Assembly: GCF_015627105.1 (NCBI RefSeq) | Contig: NZ_VTDM01000001.1 | Location: 124,001 to 188,000, forward strand | Reading direction: 5' to 3' | DNA from: Acinetobacter baretiae | GTDB taxonomy: Bacteria > Pseudomonadota > Gammaproteobacteria > Pseudomonadales > Moraxellaceae | Length of the DNA stretch: 64,000 bases | Shown here: one piece after another, positions 21,100 to 30,508 of the stretch | Position numbering within the stretch: position 1 is the stretch's first letter | Layout: each line of letters starts with the position of its first letter | Notes under the pieces: model-generated | Told to the model about the DNA's origin: nothing | Seen by the model: only the letters and a program-made list of their open reading frames with translations | Database searches by the model: none | Made by a program: the position numbers and the translations under genes

Positions 21100-22965
21100 A
21101 TGGCCATTCCACAACAAACCATCGACCATATTTTAGACCGAGTCGATTTGGTTGAATTGATTGGTCAGCGTGTTAAGCTCAAAAAAACAGGACGTACTTA
21201 TTCAGGTTGCTGTCCGTTTCACCAAGAAAAAAGCCCTTCTTTTCATGTATACCAAGACAAACAGTACTATCACTGTTTTGGTTGCCAAGCCAATGGCAAT
21301 GCCATTCGTTTTTTAATGGACATGGACAGCCGTAACTTTATTGACGTTATGAAAGACCTCTCTAGCCAAACAGGAATAGAGCTCCCTAAAGACAATACAG
21401 ACCAAAAAAAACTCAGTTATAAAAAAACCAATACACCACCTCCTTCCACTCCACTCAATACATCTCAAGCTAAAGATTCTTTTAGCTTTCAACCAGAGCA
21501 TGACCCTTTTGCTATGCTCTCTGAACCAGAAAATGAGTTTTCCTTTCAAAATGCCTTACCTCAAGAAGAAATTAATGAAGAAGGAAATTTGTATGATCTA
21601 CTCGAACATGTAACTCAATTTTATCAACAACAACTCAAGCACAATACGGGTGCACAACACTATTTTAAACAGCGTGGCTTAAATGAAAATACCGTACAAG
21701 ATTGGCGTTTAGGTTATGCACCTGAAGATTGGCAGCATTTAGAAAAAGCATTTCCAGTAGATATTGAGGGACTCAAAAAAGTTGGGCTTATCCGTACCAG
21801 TGACCACGGCCGTGATTTCAATTTGCTACGTGAGCGTGTGATTTTCCCCATTAGAGACCCTAAAGGTCGAGTGGTCGGCTTTGGGGGGCGTGCACTCAAC
21901 AATGAGATTAAACCCAAATATATTAACTCTCCAGACTCAGATATTTTTCATAAAAATCAATTACTCTATGGCTTCTACGAAGGCATGAAAAATAAAGCAA
22001 AAAATTGGTTAATGGTGGAGGGTTATATGGATGTCATTGCGTTAAGCCAAGCGGGCATATATGGAGGCGTTGCCACACTAGGAACTGCAAGTAATACAGA
22101 GCATTTAAATATGCTGTTTAAACGCAATCCACGCTTAACCATTGCGTTTGATGGCGATCAAGCAGGGCAAAAAGCAGCCCGTAGAACACTAGAGATTGCA
22201 TTACCACTTTTAGAAGATGGCAGAGAGCTCAAGTTTTTTATTTTACCCAATGAACATGATCCAGATTCTTTAATACAACGAGAAGGCCTAGAGCATTTTA
22301 AAAACCTATGGCAAAGCGCACCGTTATTGTCCGACTTCTTATTTGCCTTACTCACTCAAGGTGAAAATATTAGCCACCCAGAAGGTAAAAGCCACGTCAT
22401 GGGTGAGCTCAAAAACCTCACAAATATGCTCCCGCCCAAAGGGTCTTATCGCTATCTACTCACACAGTCTTTTCGAGAAAAACTCGGTTTAGGACGACGC
22501 TTCACCCCTCAAAACAACAATGATGCCTCTCTATCATTTAACATACACACCAAGGATAAAGACTTTGCGATTGCACTTTTAATCAGTCAACCCTTTTTAT
22601 ATAAGGAATTTGAACAACTACGTGCCTACGTACCACAAGGAGATTTTCTACGCTATATTTTAGACACTCTAGACAACGTATTTGACCATTTACCTGAAAA
22701 TCAAGAGGCTGCTGTTTACTACTTACTTGGTGCAACCGCTGTAGTACACACAGAAATTACAACAATTTTAAAGACAACCAATATATTCAACTTAATTGAA
22801 TCACCCGAAAAGGCATTAAATCTTGCGAAAGAATATTCATTGAGCTTACAAGAAGACTATTTAAAACAAAAAATGAAAAAACCTGCTTCACTTGCAGAAT
22901 CTCAACACCTACGTTTAAAACTTAATGCACTGACCAAACAAATTAGCCTTAAGCTCATTCAATAA
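21100..22965 (+). CDS. dnaG: DNA primase
   Basis: It makes RNA primers for replication forks. It has 621 residues. The N-terminal zinc-binding domain (about 40-64) has CCPFHQEKSPSF and YYHCFGCQANGNAI, giving the CHC2 ligands. The catalytic RNA-polymerase domain follows (FPIRDPKGRVVGFGGRAL) with the Toprim motif MVEGYMDVIALSQAGI and FDGDQAGQKAA. The C-terminal helicase-binding part is less conserved. A linker of low complexity at about 105-160 separates the zinc and polymerase domains. Here dnaG stands alone, not in an rpsU-dnaG-rpoD operon. Confidence 0.97.
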   Translation: MAIPQQTIDHILDRVDLVELIGQRVKLKKTGRTYSGCCPFHQEKSPSFHVYQDKQYYHCFGCQANGNAIRFLMDMDSRNFIDVMKDLSSQTGIELPKDNTDQKKLSYKKTNTPPPSTPLNTSQAKDSFSFQPEHDPFAMLSEPENEFSFQNALPQEEINEEGNLYDLLEHVTQFYQQQLKHNTGAQHYFKQRGLNENTVQDWRLGYAPEDWQHLEKAFPVDIEGLKKVGLIRTSDHGRDFNLLRERVIFPIRDPKGRVVGFGGRALNNEIKPKYINSPDSDIFHKNQLLYGFYEGMKNKAKNWLMVEGYMDVIALSQAGIYGGVATLGTASNTEHLNMLFKRNPRLTIAFDGDQAGQKAARRTLEIALPLLEDGRELKFFILPNEHDPDSLIQREGLEHFKNLWQSAPLLSDFLFALLTQGENISHPEGKSHVMGELKNLTNMLPPKGSYRYLLTQSFREKLGLGRRFTPQNNNDASLSFNIHTKDKDFAIALLISQPFLYKEFEQLRAYVPQGDFLRYILDTLDNVFDHLPENQEAAVYYLLGATAVVHTEITTILKTTNIFNLIESPEKALNLAKEYSLSLQEDYLKQKMKKPASLAESQHLRLKLNALTKQISLKLIQ

Positions 22966-22968
22966 AGC

Positions 22969-22991
22969 AACAGGCAGTATAAACCGCCTGT
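22969..22991 (+). terminator. Hairpin after dnaG
   Basis: AACAGGC and GCCTGTT pair across a nine-base loop just after the dnaG stop. No T tract follows, so termination is uncertain. Confidence 0.45.
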
Positions 22992-23014
22992 TCGATGGAC
23001 AACTTGTTAATTCA

Positions 23015-23296
23015 TTAATGAAAAAAACGATGACACTGAGTACGTACAAATTGCTGAACGTTAACACGTTTGGTTTGAAAAGATGCTTTTTGCTTTTGTT
23101 GCAACTCTTCAAATTCACCATCAAAAACACCAATTGAAGGTAAATGTATTTTTATTTGATCAGGAAATTTTTGTTTCAATGTATCTGCTTTTTCATTCAA
23201 TTTGATCAAAGCCAAACGCTGATAAGCACGACCATGACGAACCCATGGTACATGAGATACTTGTTGTAATAGTTGGCTTAAATCTTTATTTTTCAT
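23015..23296 (-). CDS. Small basic protein of unknown function
   Basis: I do not recognise this 93-residue protein. The start chosen is the ATG at 23296, with GAGGTGA upstream; two earlier in-frame starts (GTG 23305, ATG 23302) are too close to that site. It is Lys/Arg/Gln-rich, with VPWVRHGRAYQRLALIKLNE in the first half and a stretch QTKRVNVQQFVRTQCHRFFH at the end. No signal peptide or membrane segment is seen, so it is probably cytoplasmic, and nucleic acid binding is possible from composition only. It is convergent with dnaG and downstream of hemA on the same strand, 265 bases away. Confidence 0.65.
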   Translation of the reverse strand: MKNKDLSQLLQQVSHVPWVRHGRAYQRLALIKLNEKADTLKQKFPDQIKIHLPSIGVFDGEFEELQQKQKASFQTKRVNVQQFVRTQCHRFFH

Positions 23297-23561
23297 TGTC
23301 ATCACCTCAGCTCAATCTCAACACTATAGCCGTCAAGCACTGCATTCATACTCACGTATAAATTGCTCATTTGACGCGTCATTTATCTACAAATGATAGT
23401 ACAACCAAATGTTGTTTTTCGCCAATAGGTGGGAAATCAAGAGTACGACAAAAAATAAATAAAAATTATTAAAATCAAATATTTATACTGAAAATAAAAA
23501 ATGACTGACAAGTTCACATTAATATATTGACTTCCAAACCTGTTAGATATTGCCTAAAGAG

Positions 23562-24851
23562 CTAGTCAAAATGTTTATGCGAACGTCCATCACGTAAAAT
23601 ATGTTGCAAATGCATTTTGAGCCACTCAAAATATTCAGGTTCATCTTCTTTAACCGCTTCACGCAGTAAAATAGACGTTGGATGCAACAGTTTATTGGTT
23701 AAGCGATGTGCAAATACCTGCATAACTTCAGCCGCATCTTCACCAGATTCAATTTGTTTTAAGGCCAAAGCCAATTCTTTTTGTTGAATATGGTGCCCTG
23801 CATCGCGATATGCGCCAATCACACCGCCTGCATGTTTTAACTTTTGATGAGAAACCAATTGCATTGCCAACTGATTCACCATCACTTCAGCCTCTACGGC
23901 TGCCTGACGGCGCTGTGCTAAATTTTCATCAATCACGGTTTGTAAATCATCGACACCATATAAATAGACACCATCTAAGACATCAACTTTAGGATCAATA
24001 TCACGAGGAACCGCCAAATCTACCAAGAGCATTTGTTGATAACGACGACGCTTCAATGCAGATTTCACTGACTTAAAATCAATCACCTGATGTAGACTAC
24101 CCGTACAACTAGAGATTACATCTGCTCGATGCAAATGTTGCTCTAACTCTGCAAATGGAATAATTTCCACATCCACTGATCCTGCAAGTTCAGTAGCCAA
24201 TTGCTGTGCACGTTCTGGCCCTCGGTTACAAATTAAAATTTTAGCCACGCCCATATCAGCCATATGCTTTGCAACTAAAGTATTCATTTCGCCTGCAGCA
24301 ACCACCAAAAGCACTAATTTTTCAGGATGACTAAATACTTGATGTGCAAGTTGAGCAACAGCATAACCCATAGACACAGCATGACTACCAACTGCTGTTT
24401 CTGAACGTACCCGTTTTGCCGCATAAAATGCATAGTCAAAGATTCGGTTTAAACTAGAAGACACCGTGCCTTGATCTTTTGCCAAAGACAAAGCACTTTT
24501 GACTTGCCCTAAAATTTGAGGCTCACCAAGCATTAACGAATCTAAACCACTAGAAACGCGCATTAAATGCGATACTGCTTGAATATCTTCATGACAATAC
24601 ACATGCTTTGACAGCTCAGAAGTCGCCACACCATTGGTATTTGCTAACCAATCGAGCAGGGCCTGTTCTGAGTGCGCGTTCGCATATATCTCAGTTCGAT
24701 TACACGTAGACACAACCACCAAGTCATTTAACTGGTCTTGTGTGGATTGTACAAGCAATAGTTCAGACAGACGATCTGCATTAAAGGCAATTCGTTCACG
24801 TAACTCAACAGTTGCTGTATGATGGTTGACACCAAGGGCAAAAAACGTCAT
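23562..24851 (-). CDS. hemA: Glutamyl-tRNA reductase
   Basis: It reduces Glu-tRNA(Glu) to glutamate-1-semialdehyde with NADPH, the first committed step of haem synthesis by the C5 pathway. It has 429 residues. The N-terminal part [19 protein letters not shown] and the catalytic Cys in [13 protein letters not shown] (about residue 50) are diagnostic. [14 protein letters not shown] and the Rossmann region [18 protein letters not shown] follow; GAGxM is usual where AAGEM stands here. [10 protein letters not shown] is conserved. It is divergent to the TPR gene, with 32 bases between the start codons. Confidence 0.96.
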   Translation of the reverse strand: MTFFALGVNHHTATVELRERIAFNADRLSELLLVQSTQDQLNDLVVVSTCNRTEIYANAHSEQALLDWLANTNGVATSELSKHVYCHEDIQAVSHLMRVSSGLDSLMLGEPQILGQVKSALSLAKDQGTVSSSLNRIFDYAFYAAKRVRSETAVGSHAVSMGYAVAQLAHQVFSHPEKLVLLVVAAGEMNTLVAKHMADMGVAKILICNRGPERAQQLATELAGSVDVEIIPFAELEQHLHRADVISSCTGSLHQVIDFKSVKSALKRRRYQQMLLVDLAVPRDIDPKVDVLDGVYLYGVDDLQTVIDENLAQRRQAAVEAEVMVNQLAMQLVSHQKLKHAGGVIGAYRDAGHHIQQKELALALKQIESGEDAAEVMQVFAHRLTNKLLHPTSILLREAVKEDEPEYFEWLKMHLQHILRDGRSHKHFD

Positions 24852-24883
24852 CTAGTCATATCATCATTTAACAAAAATTATGC

Positions 24884-26644
24884 ATGTGTTATTGTGCATC
24901 ATATGTACGGCCATCAGAAAAATTGGATAACAACTTGCAATACCTCTCTCGCAAGCATTCAGGACGACTTATTCGGCGCTATTCTAACACAATCTTGTTC
25001 GTAAGTAGCATGGCCTTGTTTACGTCAGGGAGAATATCTGCACAAAATCATACCGCTACACATTACAACACACTCCCATTAAAGCAAAGTATGATTGCTG
25101 AATTTGCTTTACAATATGACGAACCCAAGCTGGCATTACAAAACTATACCGACTTAGCCATACATAGTGATTCTACCATCGCAAAACAACGAGCGCTTGA
25201 TATCGCACTCGACGAAAACGACTTAAATGCAGCACTGAGCATTGCCATGCACTGGGTTAAACAAGATCCATCTGACGTACCAGCACTCTTCTACCTCACT
25301 CATATTTCACTCAAAGCACATAAATATGAACTGACTGCCAGCACATTAGATAAAATTTTAAGCATTGACTCCGATGCAGATTTGGCAGAAATACTTGCAG
25401 GGATCTCACCAGATACAGCAGCAGATCGTAATGCACTGCTTGAAACCTTACGCAAAAGTCGGACTAGACATAATCCATCCATCATCGTACTTATTGCAAG
25501 CCTAGAAGCACAAAATAATGACTTTGTTCAAGCCATCAAAGATGTAGAGCATGCACTTCACAAACGTCCGCATGTCACGAGCTTTATTTTACTTAAAGCC
25601 AGCTTACTCGAACTTAACGACAATCAAGCAGCTACACAAGCATGGTATCAACAATCTAGCCTACATCATCGTCACAATTATGAAGTTCGACTTGCCGAAG
25701 TGAAGTATCTAACCAAAATTGGCCAGCCACAAAACGCGCTAAAGAAACTTCAATCGATCATTCAAATGTGGCCACAAGCAGATGAAGCACTGTTTATCGC
25801 TGGGCTAACAAGTATTGATTTAAAAAAATATGACCTTGCAGAGCATTACCTATTACAGCTTGGTCATTCAAACCGTTATCAAAATGAAGCCAATTACTAC
25901 CTTGCAATTAACGCTGAGCGTAAGCAACATTATGAAACAGCAATTGTTTATTATAGACGAGTTGATGGGAGCTTATATACCGTTTCTCGCAGAGCGTTAA
26001 TGAGTATTTTTGATAAAACAGATCGGTTATCAGATGCATTAAGGTTTTTAACCCAAGAACGCGTCAATTACCCACAGCACGCAAGTTTTTTGTATCAACT
26101 GCAAGCCAATATTTTAAAAAAACAAAATGATAAACGAGCAGCAATAGAGCTACTCAGCGAAGCCATACAAAATTTGCCAGATGATCCCGACCTCATCTAC
26201 GCCCAAGTATTACTTCTTGATCCATTTCAAGATCGCAACCTTTTAGAACAAGATTTGAATCGCTTACTCATCATAGAGCCCAATAGCCCGACATATCTTA
26301 ATGCATATGCCTACACGCTTGCCGTACAAAATCAAAGACTCCGTGATGCGCGTTTATATGCAGAAAAAGCCCTTGATCAAGCACCAGATCAGGCTTCCAT
26401 TTTAGACACGTATGGATACATCGCATTTTTACAAAACGATTTTAAAACAGCCATTCCTGTACTTGAAAAGGCCTACTTAGCCAATCATAACGCTAAAACA
26501 GGCGCTCGACTTGCTAAAGCACTATATTTAACAGAGGATATCAAAAAATTTACTACCCTCACAAAACAACTACAGTTAGATTTTCCACAACATGCTGAAA
26601 TATCAGAACTTACCAAACTTTCTCGCCCCCACTTAACACCTTAG
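24884..26644 (+). CDS. Secreted or periplasmic TPR-repeat protein upstream of lolB
   Basis: This is a protein of up to 586 residues made almost wholly of tetratricopeptide repeats, for example NDFVQAIKDVEHALHKRPHV, NYEVRLAEVKYLTKIGQPQN and QNDFKTAIPVLEKAYLANHN. A hydrophobic stretch (SNTILFVSSMALFTSG, about 34-49) looks like a signal sequence or anchor. The start is uncertain: ATG 24884 gives a polar leader with two Cys, while in-frame TTG 24923 would give a more ordinary signal peptide. It sits 11 bases before lolB and is probably cotranscribed. Function is unknown; a scaffold for envelope assembly is a guess from position. Confidence 0.8.
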   Translation: MCYCASYVRPSEKLDNNLQYLSRKHSGRLIRRYSNTILFVSSMALFTSGRISAQNHTATHYNTLPLKQSMIAEFALQYDEPKLALQNYTDLAIHSDSTIAKQRALDIALDENDLNAALSIAMHWVKQDPSDVPALFYLTHISLKAHKYELTASTLDKILSIDSDADLAEILAGISPDTAADRNALLETLRKSRTRHNPSIIVLIASLEAQNNDFVQAIKDVEHALHKRPHVTSFILLKASLLELNDNQAATQAWYQQSSLHHRHNYEVRLAEVKYLTKIGQPQNALKKLQSIIQMWPQADEALFIAGLTSIDLKKYDLAEHYLLQLGHSNRYQNEANYYLAINAERKQHYETAIVYYRRVDGSLYTVSRRALMSIFDKTDRLSDALRFLTQERVNYPQHASFLYQLQANILKKQNDKRAAIELLSEAIQNLPDDPDLIYAQVLLLDPFQDRNLLEQDLNRLLIIEPNSPTYLNAYAYTLAVQNQRLRDARLYAEKALDQAPDQASILDTYGYIAFLQNDFKTAIPVLEKAYLANHNAKTGARLAKALYLTEDIKKFTTLTKQLQLDFPQHAEISELTKLSRPHLTP

Positions 26645-26655
26645 AGTACAGTTAT

Positions 26656-27258
26656 ATGCCATCTCCAATGCGCACGCACCTTCTCTTCATTTCTAGCTTC
26701 GTCATATTGTTAACGGGCTGCCAACAATATCAACGTACTGTGCCTACTATTCCATCAATGGTCAATTCAACACCGTCAACCACACAAGCACCAAGTAACC
26801 AATTTGCGATTCAAGGAAAAATTGGCATAAAAACCCCCACTCAATCAGGGAGTGCTTTTTTTACTTGGCAACAAGATCAAGATACGTTTAATATTGAACT
26901 AGCAGGCGCACTTGGCATTGGAAAAACAAATATTCAAGGCAATGCACATCAAGCCACCCTCATGAGTGCCAAAACAGGCACTATAGTGTCAAACTCTCCA
27001 GAAGAACTCTTAGAGCAAGCCACAGGCTGGAGCGCACCTATTCACCACTTAATTCCGTGGACTCAAGGATATGCTGCAACCCCTAAAGCTCATATCAAAT
27101 ATGATGAACAGCACCGTATTAGTGAATTAGACGAAGATCATTGGCTCGTTAATTTCAGTTACAACACAGATCACAAATTACCCTACAGAGTTATTTTAAA
27201 GCAAGCTATTGAAAAAAATCAAGAAAATAAAATTACTCTCGTCATAGAAAACAGATAG
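26656..27258 (+). CDS. lolB: Outer membrane lipoprotein insertion factor LolB
   Basis: It receives lipoproteins from LolA and inserts them into the outer membrane, and is itself a lipoprotein. It has 200 residues. The signal peptide ends with the lipobox LLTGC (Cys about residue 22). The mature part has FAIQGKIGIKTPTQSGSAFF and ELAGALGIGKTNIQGN, matching the LolB beta-barrel core, and YDEQHRISELDEDHWLVNF near the end. Its gene precedes ispE by 4 bases, the lolB-ispE-prs order known from gammaproteobacteria. Confidence 0.92.
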   Translation: MPSPMRTHLLFISSFVILLTGCQQYQRTVPTIPSMVNSTPSTTQAPSNQFAIQGKIGIKTPTQSGSAFFTWQQDQDTFNIELAGALGIGKTNIQGNAHQATLMSAKTGTIVSNSPEELLEQATGWSAPIHHLIPWTQGYAATPKAHIKYDEQHRISELDEDHWLVNFSYNTDHKLPYRVILKQAIEKNQENKITLVIENR

Positions 27259-27262
27259 AACC

Positions 27263-28093
27263 ATGCAAATCAAAGTCCCATCTCCAGCAAAACTTAATTT
27301 ATTTCTACATATCACAGGCCGTAGATCAGATGGTTATCATGAAATACAAACGATTTTCCAACTCATTGATCTTTATGATTGGTTGACCTTTACACCAACA
27401 CATACATCTCACATTTCTATTGATGGTGTAGATATCCAACCACAAGATAATCTCATTTACAAAGCTGCTCAATGCCTGAAAGACAGCGCAAAAAACCATC
27501 ATGGCGTCCATATTCAACTTGAAAAAAACATCCCTATGGGCGCAGGATTAGGTGGAGGATCATCCAATGCCGCAACCACACTTATTGCATTGAACACACT
27601 GTGGAATTGTGGGAAAAGTACGCAACAACTGGCTGACATTGCTGCCACACTTGGGGCAGATATTCCACTTTTTATACATGGTCAAAATGCATGGGCTGAA
27701 GGCATTGGCGAACGTATTACCCCAATCAATCTTCCCCAAAAACAATTTATTGTGCTCAAACCTGATTGTTTTATCAGCACTCAGCTACTTTTTTCACAAA
27801 AAACATTGACAAGAGACGCTAAGCCCTCTAAATTTTGCGCCTATCAACAACAGCCATCTATTTTTGGTAATTGTTTTGAGCCTTTGGCAAAAAAACTCTA
27901 CCCAGAAGTAAATGAAGCTTTGCTTTATTTAAACCAATTTGGTGAAGCAAAGCTCACAGGAACAGGTGCTTGTGTGTTTGTTGAAGTGAAAAGTAACATG
28001 AATACTCATGATATTTTAAGCCACTCACCATGTAAATCTTACATGGTCAATAGTTTAAATATATCACCAGTACATGATATTTTTCGGGATTAG
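27263..28093 (+). CDS. ispE: 4-diphosphocytidyl-2-C-methyl-D-erythritol kinase
   Basis: This is the ATP-dependent kinase of the MEP isoprenoid pathway. It has 276 residues of the GHMP family. The substrate motif SPAKLNLFLHITGRRSDGYH is at the N-terminus, the ATP loop MGAGLGGGSSNAATTL at about 93-108, and AKLTGTGACVFVEV near the C-terminus. It follows lolB with a four-base gap. Its TAG stop (28091-28093) shares its last two bases with the first tRNA-Gln gene, so the mRNA must be cut by tRNA 5' processing if transcription continues. Confidence 0.96.
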   Translation: MQIKVPSPAKLNLFLHITGRRSDGYHEIQTIFQLIDLYDWLTFTPTHTSHISIDGVDIQPQDNLIYKAAQCLKDSAKNHHGVHIQLEKNIPMGAGLGGGSSNAATTLIALNTLWNCGKSTQQLADIAATLGADIPLFIHGQNAWAEGIGERITPINLPQKQFIVLKPDCFISTQLLFSQKTLTRDAKPSKFCAYQQQPSIFGNCFEPLAKKLYPEVNEALLYLNQFGEAKLTGTGACVFVEVKSNMNTHDILSHSPCKSYMVNSLNISPVHDIFRD

Positions 28094-28166
28094 GGGTATC
28101 GCCAAGTGGTAAGGCAGCGGGTTTTGATCTCGCCATCCGTTGGTTCGAATCCAGCTACCCCTGCCA
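28092..28166 (+). tRNA. tRNA-Gln (anticodon TTG), copy 1
   Basis: A 75-base cloverleaf with encoded CCA. The acceptor arms are AGGGGTA and TACCCCT, the discriminator base is G, the D arm includes GTGGTAAGGC, the anticodon loop is TTTTGAT (TTG), and the T loop is GGTTCGAATCC. It starts on the second base of the ispE stop codon. Confidence 0.97.
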
Positions 28167-28191
28167 TTTAAACATCTGAAAAACATATATT

Positions 28192-28266
28192 AGGGGTATC
28201 GCCAAGTGGTAAGGCAGCGGGTTTTGATCTCGCCATCCGTTGGTTCGAATCCAGCTACCCCTGCCA
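28192..28266 (+). tRNA. tRNA-Gln (anticodon TTG), copy 2
   Basis: Identical in sequence to copy 1, 25 bases downstream of it, with encoded CCA. Confidence 0.97.
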
Positions 28267-28286
28267 TATATGTGTCAAATATTAGT

Positions 28287-28361
28287 AGGGGTATCGCCAA
28301 GTGGTAAGGCAGCGGGTTTTGATCTCGCCATCCGTTGGTTCGAATCCAGCTACCCCTGCCA
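28287..28361 (+). tRNA. tRNA-Gln (anticodon TTG), copy 3
   Basis: Identical to copies 1 and 2, with a 20-base spacer before it and encoded CCA. Confidence 0.97.
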
Positions 28362-28448
28362 TTTGACAACAACTACAGCCGTTTTCTTGATCCTTTTATC
28401 AATGATTGACAAAAGAAACAAAAAACATTACAGTGCTGTGCAAATACT

Positions 28449-28523
28449 AGGGGTATCGCCAAGTGGTAAGGCAGCGGGTTTTGATCTCGCCATCCGTTGG
28501 TTCGAATCCAGCTACCCCTGCCA
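28449..28523 (+). tRNA. tRNA-Gln (anticodon TTG), copy 4
   Basis: Identical to copies 1-3 but set off by a longer spacer of 87 bases, which could hold an extra promoter for this copy and prs. Encoded CCA ends 36 bases before the prs start. Confidence 0.97.
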
Positions 28524-28559
28524 AATTCTTTCAAACCTGCCAACCGCCAAGGCTGCTTC

Positions 28560-29513
28560 ATGCCCAATCTTGTCGTTTTTAGTGGAAATGCTCATCCACA
28601 ATTCGCTCAAAAAGTTGTAAGCCACTTACACGTTCCTTTAGGATCAGCTTCCGTTACCCAATTTTCAGATGGTGAAATTGCTGTTGAAATCACTGAGAAT
28701 GTTCGTGGTAAAGATGTTTTCATTGTTCAGCCAACATGTGCACCGACCAATGACAATCTCATGGAAATCTTGGTAATGGCAGACGCCCTACGCCGAGCAA
28801 GCGCAGGACGTATTACAGCTGTTATTCCATACTTCGGATATGCTCGTCAAGACCGCCGTCCTCGTTCAGCACGTGTGCCTATTACTGCAAAAGTTGTTGC
28901 AGATATGCTCACCACTGTAGGAATTGATCGTGTCGTAATGATCGATTTACATGCTGACCAAATCCAAGGCTTCTTCGACATTCCTGTAGACAATATTTAC
29001 GGTACACCTGCGCTACTTGCAGACTTACGCCAACAACAACATGATAACCTCATGGTTGTCTCACCAGATGTCGGTGGTGTTGTTCGTGCAAGAGCTGTGG
29101 CAAAGCTACTCGGTGACATCGATCTTGCAATTATTGATAAACGTCGCCAAAAAGCAAACGTATCTCAAGTCATGCATTTGATTGGTGATGTTAAAGACCG
29201 TGACTGTGTTATTGTTGATGATATGGTCGATACTGCAGGTACATTATGTAAAGCAGCAGATGCACTAAAACAATTTGGTGCACGCCACGTGGTCGCTTAT
29301 GCTACACACCCTGTATTATCAGGTAAAGCCATTGAAAATTTACGTAATTCAGTGATTGATGAATTGGTTGTAACAGATACCATTCCACTCTCACCAGAAG
29401 CACTAGAGCTTGGTAAAATTCGCCAAGTGTCTGTTTCTAGCATGGTCGCAGAAACGATTCGCCGTATTAATAACGAAGAATCAATCAGCGCTATGTTTGA
29501 TAGCTACTTATAA
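28560..29513 (+). CDS. prs: Ribose-phosphate pyrophosphokinase
   Basis: It makes PRPP from ribose 5-phosphate and ATP for nucleotide, His and Trp synthesis. The start ATG at 28560 gives 317 residues and [16 protein letters not shown], close to E. coli Prs; an earlier in-frame ATG lies inside tRNA-Gln copy 4 and is rejected. [13 protein letters not shown] is the ATP-binding part and [20 protein letters not shown] the PRPP-binding loop. [19 protein letters not shown] is also conserved. It is the last gene of the lolB-ispE-tRNA-prs run. Confidence 0.97.
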   Translation: MPNLVVFSGNAHPQFAQKVVSHLHVPLGSASVTQFSDGEIAVEITENVRGKDVFIVQPTCAPTNDNLMEILVMADALRRASAGRITAVIPYFGYARQDRRPRSARVPITAKVVADMLTTVGIDRVVMIDLHADQIQGFFDIPVDNIYGTPALLADLRQQQHDNLMVVSPDVGGVVRARAVAKLLGDIDLAIIDKRRQKANVSQVMHLIGDVKDRDCVIVDDMVDTAGTLCKAADALKQFGARHVVAYATHPVLSGKAIENLRNSVIDELVVTDTIPLSPEALELGKIRQVSVSSMVAETIRRINNEESISAMFDSYL

Positions 29514-29527
29514 GTACTTATCAAAAT

Positions 29528-29558
29528 AAAGGCCTTAATACATATTAAGGTCTTTTTT
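29528..29558 (+). terminator. Terminator after prs
   Basis: AAGGCCTTAAT and ATTAAGGTCTT pair with one G-U pair and are followed by a T run, 15 bases after the prs stop. Confidence 0.88.
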
Positions 29559-29611
29559 ATCACTAGATTGGTCGTAAATCTAGTATTCAACTCACTTAAT
29601 GAGGACATCTC

Positions 29612-29908
29612 ATGTCAAACTTTGTATTAAACGCTCAAGAACGTGCCAATGATCTGCAAGGGAAAGGTTCGAGCCGCCGCCTTCGTCATGCTGCACAAGT
29701 TCCAGCAATTATCTATGGTGGCGATGCTGCACCTGTTTCTGTAACTTTAGAGCTTCGCCAACTTGTACGTTTTCTTCAAGAAGATGCATTTTTCACAGAT
29801 GTGATCGAAATTCAAATTGGCGACAAAACTGAAAGCGTTAAAATCCAAGCATTACAGCGTCACCCATCAAAAGAAACACCTATGCACGCTGACTTTAAAC
29901 GCGCATAA
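29612..29908 (+). CDS. rplY: 50S ribosomal protein L25
   Basis: It binds 5S rRNA in the large subunit. It has 98 residues, the short E. coli-like form without the CTC extension. The motif KGSSRRLRHAAQVPAIIYGG is the RNA-binding signature, and ALQRHPSKETPMHADF ends the domain. The ATG is preceded by GAGG. It is likely cotranscribed with pth 21 bases downstream. Confidence 0.94.
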   Translation: MSNFVLNAQERANDLQGKGSSRRLRHAAQVPAIIYGGDAAPVSVTLELRQLVRFLQEDAFFTDVIEIQIGDKTESVKIQALQRHPSKETPMHADFKRA

Positions 29909-29928
29909 GTCAATCTAAGCGTTATTTT

Positions 29929-30507
29929 ATGAATAATATTTCGCTTATTGTCGGTTTGGGTAATCCTGGTTCACAGTATACCCAAACCAGACACAATGCA
30001 GGATTTTGGTTTGTTGAGCGTCTTGCAGAACAATACAATATTCCCCTCAAGTCAGATGCAAAATTCTTTGCTCTTTCTGGCCGTGGTCAAATTGAAGGTC
30101 ACGATGTAAGACTATTACTTCCAACAACATTTATGAACAAGTCTGGTCAAAGTGTTGTCCCTTTCAGTAAGTTTTATCAAATTCCTACCACATCTATGCT
30201 GATTGCACATGATGAACTTGATATGAATCCGGGTGTCATTCGCTTAAAAACAGGTGGAGGTCATGGAGGTCATAACGGGTTAAGAGATATTGTCCCTCAT
30301 TTAGGTGCAGACTTTCATCGTTTACGCATCGGAATTGGTCATCCTGGTAGCAAAGAACGTGTTGCCGCTCATGTTTTAACGAAAGCACCTCGTAGCGAGC
30401 AAGATCTCATCGATGATGCCATTCATCATGCTTTAACACGCACTCGCCCACTCATTCATGGCGATATTCAAAAAGCAATGAATGAAATTAATGCATATAA
30501 GCCTTAA
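29929..30507 (+). CDS. pth: Peptidyl-tRNA hydrolase
   Basis: It frees tRNA from peptidyl-tRNA that drops off the ribosome. It has 192 residues. LIVGLGNPGSQYTQTRHNAG contains the catalytic His (about residue 23), and FMNKSGQSVVPF and AHDELDMNPGVIRLK carry the conserved Asn and Asp. GGGHGGHNGLRDI and FHRLRIGIGHPG are also present. The rplY-pth pairing is common in this class. The gene ends one base short of the stop of the opposing DUF1289 gene. Confidence 0.97.
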   Translation: MNNISLIVGLGNPGSQYTQTRHNAGFWFVERLAEQYNIPLKSDAKFFALSGRGQIEGHDVRLLLPTTFMNKSGQSVVPFSKFYQIPTTSMLIAHDELDMNPGVIRLKTGGGHGGHNGLRDIVPHLGADFHRLRIGIGHPGSKERVAAHVLTKAPRSEQDLIDDAIHHALTRTRPLIHGDIQKAMNEINAYKP

Positions 30508-30508
30508 T

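Noticed and set aside
28190..28567. ORFs across the tRNA-Gln array on both strands
   Set aside because: They arise because the identical tRNA copies repeat the same open frame; the tRNA genes explain the sequence.
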